Source: CAYSVN01 sp964434585 (GTDB taxonomy: Bacteria > Patescibacteriota > Gracilibacteria > Peribacterales > Peribacteraceae). Taken from it: a DNA stretch of 16,607 bases. The position numbers and the translations under genes were made by a program. The stretch is from positions 1 through 16,607 of the forward strand of contig CAYSVN010000022.1 of the NCBI GenBank assembly GCA_964434585.1, read 5' to 3'. Positions 7,025-11,837 of the stretch are shown here, piece by piece. Position 1 is the first letter of the stretch, and every line of letters begins with the position of its first letter. The notes beneath the pieces were generated by a model. That model made no database searches. It saw only the letters and a list, made by a program, of their open reading frames with translations, and was not told where the DNA came from.

Positions 7025-8260
7025 CTATAACACCTCCCCTACTACATAAAGTGAGCCTGTTGCCACAATAAGCTCTCCTGAATTAACACTGTTTTTTAAA
7101 TTACTAAGCACTTCTTCTGGCCTATGTTCTTTAAAGTTATCAACCCCACAAATAGTTGCGAGTTCGGCCACTGGCATTGCTTTAGGGTGGCTAGACTGCG
7201 TTAAGGTAATAGATGCCGCTAGCGGCTCGATTAGTTTGTACATTTCTTGCACATCTTTCCCGGTATTTACTCCAAATAAAAAATGATAATTTACATTAGG
7301 ATATTGCTGCTTAAGGGTTTTCAGTAAGTACTGCATAGAGCTAACGTTGTGCGCACCATCAAGGAGTACGCCAGGCTGGTTACTAGTTGGTGGTTGTAGC
7401 TCTTGGAACCGACCAGGCCACTGAACCGTCTCGAGCCCTTGTTTAATAGCTTTGTCTGTTAAACTAGGAAATTGCTGTTGAATTTGCTGTAGGGCTACTA
7501 CTGTTAGTGAAGCATTTTGTAACTGATGCTCCCCTTTTAGGTTAATACTAAGTGTTTGCAACGCCTGTAAAGCGTGGGAGTCTACAAGAAAAAGATCTGC
7601 GTTTTGTTGCCCAGCCACACTGCTGATAACATCCATAATTTCTGCACTTTGTTTACATGTTACTACTGGTGTGTTTGGTTTTATAATGCCAGCTTTTTTC
7701 TCTGTAATTTCTGCCAGAGTATTACCAAGTATGTGGGTGTGTTCTAACGAGATAGCAGTAATAATACTTACAAGTGGATGTACCACATTGGTAGCATCTG
7801 TTTTACCTCCAAGGCCAACTTCTATAACTGCTATATCTACGTGCTTTTGCCTAAAGTACTCGAACCCAATAATACAAAGTATCTCAAAATAGCTTGGTTT
7901 ATACTCTTCTAATATCGGTGATAGGTTTGTAATAATTTCACTAAAATCTGCTTCGGGAATCCAGCCAAGTTCATCAGTAGGTGTTAGTATACGAATACGC
8001 TCTCGCACATCTGTTAAATGTGGCGAAGTTAGTAGGCCCACCTTAAGCCCTGCTGATTTTAAACAATAGGCACACATGGCTGCGGTAGACCCCTTGCCCT
8101 TACTTCCTGCAATATGAATGATGGGGTAGGCGTCTTGTGGATTACCGAGTTTTTCTAAGGTTTGTTTAATAACCTCTAGGTTCAGCTCTGCTGCCTCTGA
8201 CGTTTTAACTTCCCAGTTAATAAATGCATCTAGCCATTGTTTAGATTGCTTGTAATCCAC
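7025..8260 (-). CDS. folC: Folylpolyglutamate synthase / dihydrofolate synthase
   Basis: Encodes 411 residues of the Mur-ligase-like enzyme that adds glutamate to dihydropteroate and/or folates using ATP, in the cytoplasm. Visible: P-loop GSKGKGS (residues 52-58), the folate-side segment TSPHLTDVRERIRI, EVGLGGKTDATN, SLEHTHILGNTLAEITEKKAGIIKP, and the C-terminal domain landmark LLDGAHN. No folate-synthesis partner genes are next to it, so whether it acts as dihydrofolate synthase as well cannot be judged. The start codon is GTG at 8258-8260. That choice is strengthened by a promoter whose -10 ends 6 bases before it, which would make the GTG the first codon of a leaderless mRNA. The stop is TAG. 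Upstream on the same strand lies a tiny ORF and terminator unit that could modulate readthrough into folC. Confidence 0.94.
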   Translation of the reverse strand: MDYKQSKQWLDAFINWEVKTSEAAELNLEVIKQTLEKLGNPQDAYPIIHIAGSKGKGSTAAMCAYCLKSAGLKVGLLTSPHLTDVRERIRILTPTDELGWIPEADFSEIITNLSPILEEYKPSYFEILCIIGFEYFRQKHVDIAVIEVGLGGKTDATNVVHPLVSIITAISLEHTHILGNTLAEITEKKAGIIKPNTPVVTCKQSAEIMDVISSVAGQQNADLFLVDSHALQALQTLSINLKGEHQLQNASLTVVALQQIQQQFPSLTDKAIKQGLETVQWPGRFQELQPPTSNQPGVLLDGAHNVSSMQYLLKTLKQQYPNVNYHFLFGVNTGKDVQEMYKLIEPLAASITLTQSSHPKAMPVAELATICGVDNFKEHRPEEVLSNLKNSVNSGELIVATGSLYVVGEVL

Positions 8261-8295
8261 AAATTAAGATTAGATTTGGTTTTAGTATTTGTAAA
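8261..8295 (-). promoter_or_regulatory. Promoter of folC, leaderless geometry
   Basis: On the minus strand TTTACA (8290-8295, 5 of 6 consensus) and TAATCT (8267-8272) are 17 bases apart, and the -10 ends 6 bases before the GTG start. Transcription would begin at the GTG. It sits directly behind the terminator at 8293-8327, so folC has its own promoter. Confidence 0.65.
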
Positions 8296-8327
8296 TAAAA
8301 AATGATGGCAGTTCTTAAACTGCCATC
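8293..8327 (-). terminator. Strong intrinsic terminator upstream of folC
   Basis: On the minus strand GATGGCAGTT and AACTGCCATC form a perfect 10-bp stem (8304-8313 with 8318-8327, tetraloop between), followed by ATTTTTTATTT (8293-8303). It points toward folC and ends the short transcription unit that contains the six-codon ORF. Confidence 0.85.
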
Positions 8328-8328
8328 C

Positions 8329-8361
8329 GAGCTTCCCTAGTTTTCCGGGCACTAGGAGCCC
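8329..8361 (-). other. Hairpin between the six-codon ORF and the terminator
   Basis: On the minus strand GGGC (8358-8361) pairs with GCTC (8329-8332) and TCCTAGT (8351-8357) pairs with ACTAGGG (8335-8341), leaving an AA bulge and a nine-base loop GCCCGGAAA. Two of the pairs are G-T, valid only on this strand. An alternative fold pairs GGGC with GCCC in the loop. Confidence 0.65.
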
Positions 8362-8368
8362 ACAATAA

Positions 8369-8389
8369 TTAGAAGAACTTTTTCGACAT
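8369..8389 (-). CDS. Six-codon ORF MSKKFF, possible leader peptide
   Basis: ATG at 8387-8389 is preceded by GGAGGT (8393-8398) at a spacing of four bases and followed by Ser-Lys-Lys-Phe-Phe and TAA. It lies between a consensus -35 TTGACA (8451-8456) and the hairpin/terminator pair, 40-odd bases before the terminator. The codons for Lys-Phe-Phe contain AGTTCTT, complementary over 7 bases to AAGAACT in the terminator stem, so an attenuation mechanism is possible. Whether the peptide is made, and whether it regulates folC or the unit is an independent small RNA, is not shown by sequence alone. Confidence 0.45.
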   Translation of the reverse strand: MSKKFF

Positions 8390-8428
8390 ATTACCTCCAG
8401 TTAAAGAAATAGGGATACCTCTACTGTT

Positions 8429-8456
8429 AACTTATCCTTATTATTTTTAATGTCAA
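8429..8456 (-). promoter_or_regulatory. Probable promoter of the six-codon ORF unit
   Basis: Perfect TTGACA (8451-8456) on the minus strand is followed after 16 bases by TAAGTT (8429-8434), a weak -10. A separate TATAAT at 8470-8475 on the same strand is an alternative -10 without a good -35. Confidence 0.4.
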
Positions 8457-8488
8457 ATGCTTTTTTTTAATTATAGTGATCAACCTGA

Positions 8489-8716
8489 CAATACCACTGC
8501 GTCGCGGTCTTTGTGTATCTTAATACTTGCACTGAAGACCGCGACGCAGCTATCGGACTTAATATTATAAAAAATATTAACCATTTAAAAAAGTGGTACA
8601 AAGTGGAGACGGGTCGTTATAAAAACAAGGGTATTACCGACTCCTCCTTGCTCTGTATTCCTACGACCTCTACACTGGTTGTTCATGTCTATCTTTCGAC
8701 TCTCAGCCAAGGCTAA
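8489..8716 (+). pseudogene. Possible remnant of a TnpB (IS200/IS605 OrfB) C-terminus
   Basis: The frame open from 8489 reads a short stretch TCTEDRDAAIGLNII (about 8525-8570) resembling the C-terminal DRDxNAAxNI motif of TnpB-type proteins, with one nearby Cys in a position like the zinc-ribbon. The rest of the frame to the stop at 8714-8716 is not recognisable and there is no ribosome binding site, RuvC core or complete zinc motif. The DRD codons fall exactly in the right arm of the 15-bp inverted repeat. Resemblance rests on about 12 residues, so it may be chance. Confidence 0.25.
8497..8549. repeat. Perfect 15-bp GC-rich inverted repeat
   Basis: CTGCGTCGCGGTCTT (8497-8511) is the exact reverse complement of AAGACCGCGACGCAG (8535-8549), separated by 23 bases. 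It stands out in an AT-rich spacer, and no T-run follows either arm, so it is not an ordinary terminator. Confidence 0.85.
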
Positions 8717-8745
8717 TCGCTCAGGATTGAAATTTAAAACACTTC
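8571..8745. other. Spacer upstream of uvrB
   Basis: About 175 bases without a supported gene. A minus-strand frame runs through it into uvrB, but it is antisense to uvrB and not protein-like. A small AGCC-AA-GGCT palindrome lies at about 8703-8712. Nothing else was identified. Confidence 0.4.
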
Positions 8746-8751
8746 TATAAT
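8746..8751 (+). promoter_or_regulatory. -10 element of uvrB
   Basis: Consensus TATAAT ends 16 bases before the uvrB ATG, so the leader would be about 10 bases with no Shine-Dalgarno. No well-spaced -35 is visible; TTGAAA at 8727-8732 is only 13 bases away. Confidence 0.5.
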
Positions 8752-8767
8752 TTAAACCTATTACACT

Positions 8768-10744
8768 ATGGATGATAAACCATTTAAACTGGTTTCTAAA
8801 TATAAACCAACTGGTGACCAACCAAAAGCTATTAAGCAACTGGTTAAAGGTCTTAACGATGGCGAGCGTCACCAGACTCTCCTTGGTGCTACTGGTACCG
8901 GTAAAACATTTGCGATGGCGAATATTATCCAGCAAGTACAGCGCCCTACATTAGTATTGGCGCATAATAAAACATTAGCTGCCCAGCTTTGTAGTGAGTT
9001 CCAACAGTTTTTTCCAGATAATGCGGTAAGTTACTTTGTAAGTTATTACGATTACTACCAACCAGAAGCATACTTACCAGCAAGCGATACCTATATTGAA
9101 AAGGATGCAAATATTAACGAAGAAATTGCGAAGTATCGACACGCTGCTACCATGAACTTACTTACCAGGCGCGACGTACTAATTGTTGCCTCTGTTAGTT
9201 GTATTTATGGTTTAGGTAATGTAAGCGACTACGAAGCTTTAGCGATTAAAGTAGAGCGTGGCATGCCTATTAAGCGCGATACATTTTTACGCCGCCTAAC
9301 AGATATTCAATACCGGCGCAGTAATTTAGAGTTTATACAAGGAATGTTCCATGTACTTGGCGACACGGTAGAAATTTTTCCACCCGGTGGCGATACCGTT
9401 ATCCGTATTGAAATGCCGTTTGATGAGGTAGAGGTTATTCAAGAAGTTGACAGTTTTACTGGGGAGTTAATTGAAGATTTACAAGAAATTAATATTTTTC
9501 CAGCGGCGCACAACGTAACCACGCAAGAAAAAATTGATGTAGCTGTGGAGGGAGTACTTGATGAAGTAAAAGTACGCGAAAAAGAGTTTCAACAAATGGG
9601 TGAACTTGCTAGAGCAGAACGCATTAGACAGCGCACAGAGTATGATATTGAGATGCTGAAAGAAACTGGCTACACCACAGGTATCGAAAACTACATTCGT
9701 TATTTAGAACAAGCTCCACCAGATAATCCCCCATCTACGTTACTAGACTACTTTCCAGACGATTTTGTAATGATGGTGGATGAGTCGCATATTTCTATTC
9801 CACAAATTGGTGGAATGAGTGAGGGAAATAAATCGCGTAAGCAAAACCTTATTGACTATGGTTTCCGCTTGCCAAGTGCGCACGATAACCGTCCATTACG
9901 GTTTGCAGAGTTTGAAGACCGTATTAAACAAGCTATTTATGTGTCGGCTACTCCTGGTAAATACGAGTATGCCAATACTGATAAAAAAAATATTGCTCAC
10001 CAAATTATTAGGCCAACTGGTCTGCTAGACCCTATTGTTACCGTTAAGCCAACCGATGGGCAAATTGATGATATTATTCACGAACTTAATGCCACTATTA
10101 AAAAAGGAGAACGAGCACTTATTACAACGCTTACAAAAAAATCTGCCGAAAAGCTTACCGATCACCTCCAAGAAATGGGGTACAGTGTGGAATACTTACA
10201 CAGTGATATTGATACCATGGAGCGTATTGAAATCCTCCGTAAATTACGCTTAGGAGATATTGATATTATTGTTGGTATTAACTTACTGCGTGAAGGACTC
10301 GACTTACCAGAGGTTAGCTATATTGGTATTATCGACGCTGATAAACAAGGATTCTTACGTAGTCGTGATGCACTTATCCAAATTATTGGACGAGCTGCCC
10401 GTAATGTTGAAGGACATGTAACGCTGTATGCTCGTGGTATTTCACCAGCAATGCAAGAAGCGATGGATGAAACTAGTCGTCGTCGTGAGATTCAAATGAA
10501 ATACAACGAAGACCATGGCATTACCCCCGAGGGTATTAAAAAAGCAGTGGCAGATATTAGTATTGGTAAGGGTAATATGGAGGTTCGACAACCTAAGCGT
10601 AAGGCTCAAAAAATTCCTAAAGATGACCTAAAACGCCTTATTAGTTCACTAGAAAGCCAAATGGATATGGCTAGTACTAATATGGAATTTGAAAAAGCTG
10701 CTGACTTACGTGATGAAATTGAACTACTAAAAAAAGATTTGTAG
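8768..10744 (+). CDS. uvrB: UvrB, excinuclease ABC subunit B
   Basis: Encodes 658 residues, full length for UvrB, the damage-verifying helicase-fold subunit of nucleotide excision repair that receives DNA from UvrA and then recruits UvrC. Seen in order: the N-terminal YKPTGDQPKAIKQL segment, Walker A GATGTGKT (40-47), the beta-hairpin YYDYYQPEAYLP (about 93-104) that clamps DNA, helicase motif II-like MMVDESH, motif SATPGKYE, the second RecA domain with LREGLDLPEVSYIGIIDADK and IIGRAARN, and the C-terminal UVR coiled coil (about 620-656) that binds UvrC. All key residues look intact. The start is ATG 8768; the stop is TAG. No terminator follows, and the next gene starts after 52 bases with its own promoter. 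Mfd, its transcription-coupled partner, is encoded nearby on the opposite strand. Confidence 0.97.
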   Translation: MDDKPFKLVSKYKPTGDQPKAIKQLVKGLNDGERHQTLLGATGTGKTFAMANIIQQVQRPTLVLAHNKTLAAQLCSEFQQFFPDNAVSYFVSYYDYYQPEAYLPASDTYIEKDANINEEIAKYRHAATMNLLTRRDVLIVASVSCIYGLGNVSDYEALAIKVERGMPIKRDTFLRRLTDIQYRRSNLEFIQGMFHVLGDTVEIFPPGGDTVIRIEMPFDEVEVIQEVDSFTGELIEDLQEINIFPAAHNVTTQEKIDVAVEGVLDEVKVREKEFQQMGELARAERIRQRTEYDIEMLKETGYTTGIENYIRYLEQAPPDNPPSTLLDYFPDDFVMMVDESHISIPQIGGMSEGNKSRKQNLIDYGFRLPSAHDNRPLRFAEFEDRIKQAIYVSATPGKYEYANTDKKNIAHQIIRPTGLLDPIVTVKPTDGQIDDIIHELNATIKKGERALITTLTKKSAEKLTDHLQEMGYSVEYLHSDIDTMERIEILRKLRLGDIDIIVGINLLREGLDLPEVSYIGIIDADKQGFLRSRDALIQIIGRAARNVEGHVTLYARGISPAMQEAMDETSRRREIQMKYNEDHGITPEGIKKAVADISIGKGNMEVRQPKRKAQKIPKDDLKRLISSLESQMDMASTNMEFEKAADLRDEIELLKKDL

Positions 10745-10762
10745 GTTGATAAAAACTAAATT

Positions 10763-10790
10763 TTGACAAAATAAATTGTTGCGTTAAAAT
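10763..10790 (+). promoter_or_regulatory. Promoter of the 119-residue gene, leaderless geometry
   Basis: Perfect TTGACA (10763-10768), 16-base spacer, TAAAAT (10785-10790), then 6 bases to the ATG at 10797. This is the strongest promoter match in the window and predicts transcription from the start codon. Confidence 0.75.
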
Positions 10791-10796
10791 TTAAAT

Positions 10797-11156
10797 ATGA
10801 ACACTTATCAAGTGCCAAACCCTAATGTTAACACTTATGCAATGGAGGATTCTGCTGATTTAACTTTGTCAGATCAGCTAAAAATTGCTGGCAATAACAT
10901 AGATCAGCTAAAAATGGTCACTACCGGTCAAAAAGTAAGAGCTGTAAGAAATGCGGCCCTACTGCTTTTAGGTGGTAGCAACAATTTTACGTATGATGAT
11001 GCTATTAGAGTAGCAAAAGTTATTGAAAGCAGAGGGCTATTAATAGAAATTCACCGCAGAGCAAAAAGAGATTTACGGGTATCAGATGGGCTTATTGAGG
11101 AACTTGAATATTTACTAGGTATAAGATCTTCTGTACCTATGTATCAAATGGCCTAA
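10797..11156 (+). CDS. Hypothetical protein, 119 residues
   Basis: I do not recognise this protein. It is soluble, with no signal peptide or membrane helix. The first 20 residues are polar and Asn/Tyr-rich (MNTYQVPNPNVNTYAMEDSA). Residues about 24-60 and 66-110 look helical, with an amphipathic segment TYDDAIRVAKVIESRGLLIEIHRRAKRD split across about 65-92 that could be a small DNA- or protein-binding fold, though no defined motif is visible. A consensus promoter ending 6 bases before the ATG supports both the reality of the gene and this start. It follows uvrB on the same strand but is independently transcribed. Its last 20 bases are overlapped on the other strand by a short ORF that follows the small membrane protein. 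Confidence 0.75.
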   Translation: MNTYQVPNPNVNTYAMEDSADLTLSDQLKIAGNNIDQLKMVTTGQKVRAVRNAALLLLGGSNNFTYDDAIRVAKVIESRGLLIEIHRRAKRDLRVSDGLIEELEYLLGIRSSVPMYQMA

Positions 11157-11229
11157 GGCTCCAGTAAAAACCACTCACTGTTAAGCGAGCGGTAATGTTG
11201 TCGAGCGTAACTGGTAAATTACCAGTCAT
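11137..11229 (-). CDS. Possible 30-codon ORF coupled to the small membrane protein
   Basis: ATG 11227-11229 overlaps the end of the membrane-protein gene (stop 11219-11221) in another frame and is preceded by AAAGGAGGTGAT (about 11231-11242), a near-perfect complement of the usual 16S rRNA 3' end. The ORF reads MTGNLPVTLDNITARLTVSG followed by ten more residues and TAG. However, the intrinsic terminator at 11165-11193 lies inside it, and it overlaps the 3' end of the 119-residue gene, so a full-length product would need terminator readthrough. The strong ribosome binding site may be a by-product of Arg-Lys-Glu-Val codons. Confidence 0.25.
   Translation of the reverse strand: MTGNLPVTLDNITARLTVSGFYWSLRPFDT
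11165..11193 (-). terminator. Intrinsic terminator of the small membrane-protein gene
   Basis: On the minus strand ACCGCTCGCT and AGTGAGTGGT form a 10-bp stem with two G-T pairs and a TAAC loop (11170-11193), followed by a T-run (11166-11169). On the plus strand the two G-T pairs become A-C mismatches, so the hairpin belongs to the minus-strand transcript. Confidence 0.75.
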
Positions 11230-11410
11230 TCATCACCTCCTTTCTTCCGGCGTAAATGTAGCCAACTATTAAACAGCAAACCATTGTGTGATTATGACTA
11301 AAGCTATAGCCTATAACCTCTAGCGGTAATGTAACCACTAATGAGATAATGACCCCTGTTAAAGAACCGATAACAAGAACCACAAACGCAGATGTAAGTA
11401 GTTTTTCCAT
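11219..11410 (-). CDS. Small two-helix membrane protein, 63 residues
   Basis: Starting at the ATG at 11408-11410 the product has 63 residues with two hydrophobic segments at about 7-32 and 41-53, separated by EVIGYSFSHNHT and ending in the charged tail AGRKEVMNDW. The size and topology recall holin-like or small inner-membrane proteins, but no family is recognised. The frame is open up to 11485, but that upstream part coincides with the -35 TTGACA of its own promoter and would need a TTG start, so the internal ATG is chosen. An AAGGA about 11 bases before the ATG may be the ribosome binding site. Promoter, leader, coding region and terminator together make a complete transcription unit, divergent from csrA. 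Confidence 0.65.
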   Translation of the reverse strand: MEKLLTSAFVVLVIGSLTGVIISLVVTLPLEVIGYSFSHNHTMVCCLIVGYIYAGRKEVMNDW

Positions 11411-11457
11411 GTTCCCATTTTTCCTTTTTTTTGGATTTATAAAGATCGACAAACAAT

Positions 11458-11485
11458 ATTTTATAACTAATAAATTATTTGTCAA
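11458..11485 (-). promoter_or_regulatory. Promoter of the small membrane-protein gene
   Basis: On the minus strand perfect TTGACA (11480-11485), 16-base spacer, TAAAAT (11458-11463), the same hexamers and spacing as the promoter at 10763-10790. Predicted start near 11451 gives a leader of about 40 bases, so this mRNA is not leaderless. Confidence 0.65.
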
Positions 11486-11493
11486 ATTTTACC

Positions 11494-11521
11494 TTGTATA
11501 TTGCCATAATTTATATAGTAT
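11494..11521 (+). promoter_or_regulatory. Probable csrA promoter
   Basis: TTGTAT (11494-11499) and TAGTAT (11516-11521) are 16 bases apart. Transcription would start near 11528, the first base of the leader hairpin. Confidence 0.5.
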
Positions 11522-11527
11522 AGGCTT

Positions 11528-11573
11528 AGTCTTTTTCGGAAGACTATGTTTTTTCACCCCCCCGGTAAGGAGG
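11528..11573 (+). promoter_or_regulatory. csrA leader: 5' hairpin with GGA and Shine-Dalgarno
   Basis: AGTCTT (11528-11533) pairs perfectly with AAGACT (11540-11545) around TTTCGG, putting a GGA at the loop/stem edge. Twenty-odd bases later AAGGAGG (11567-11573) is the ribosome binding site, five bases before the ATG, and also carries GGA. CsrA/RsmE proteins bind GGA in hairpin loops and often repress their own translation this way, so two-site autoregulation is plausible. Confidence 0.5.
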
Positions 11574-11578
11574 CCACC

Positions 11579-11785
11579 ATGTTGGTTCTTTCACGAAAAA
11601 AAAATGAGAGCATCGTTATTAATGACGATATTACAATCGTCGTTGTAGAAATTCGAGGCGACAAAGTACGTCTCGGGGTCGAAGCTCCAGAAGAAGTTCC
11701 GGTTAACCGTCGTGAGGTTTACGACGCCATTAAAAAATCGGAAGAAGAGGTTGAAGAAGAAAAATCTTCAGAGCGTGATAAATAA
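11579..11785 (+). CDS. csrA: CsrA carbon storage regulator (RsmA)
   Basis: Encodes 68 residues of the dimeric RNA-binding regulator that blocks or stabilises target mRNAs at GGA-containing sites. The N-terminus MLVLSRKKNESIVINDDI is typical, followed by VRLGVEAPEEVPVNRREVYDAI. Residues important for RNA binding in characterised CsrA proteins are present: Leu4, Arg6 and Arg44; position 43, usually His, is Asn. The C-terminal tail (about 53-68) is a run of Lys, Glu and Ser. The start at 11579 is set by an AAGGAGG ribosome binding site five bases upstream; an in-frame ATG at 11546 sits at the end of the leader hairpin and is rejected. A hairpin and strong terminator follow. No fliW or flagellar gene is nearby. 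Confidence 0.96.
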   Translation: MLVLSRKKNESIVINDDITIVVVEIRGDKVRLGVEAPEEVPVNRREVYDAIKKSEEEVEEEKSSERDK

Positions 11786-11786
11786 G

Positions 11787-11837
11787 GGTGTTAAAAAACA
11801 CCTAAAGCCTAATCGTTCCGACGGTCAGGCTTTTTTT
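11787..11837 (+). terminator. csrA terminator, possibly bidirectional
   Basis: A small hairpin GGTGTT-AAAA-AACACC (11787-11802) is followed by a larger stem. AAGCCT (11805-11810) pairs with AGGCTT (11827-11832), and inside it ATCGT pairs with ACGGT around TCCG. The run of seven T at 11831-11837 completes a rho-independent terminator. It overlaps the mfd stop, and on the minus strand the same stem is followed by TTTAGGTGTTTTTT, so it may serve both convergent genes. Confidence 0.8.

Noticed and set aside
8585..8935. 116-codon minus-strand frame overlapping the uvrB start
   Set aside because: It is antisense to the conserved uvrB N-terminus, contains no recognisable motif and has no ribosome binding site or promoter.
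11210..11226. Palindrome ACTGGTAA-A-TTACCAGT as terminator of the 119-residue gene
   Set aside because: No T-run follows on the plus strand, and the sequence is constrained by the membrane-protein stop and the overlapping ORF. It is noted only as a palindrome.
11546..11578. Earlier in-frame ATG for csrA
   Set aside because: It abuts the leader hairpin without a ribosome binding site, whereas AAGGAGG lies five bases before the ATG at 11579, where CsrA homology begins.
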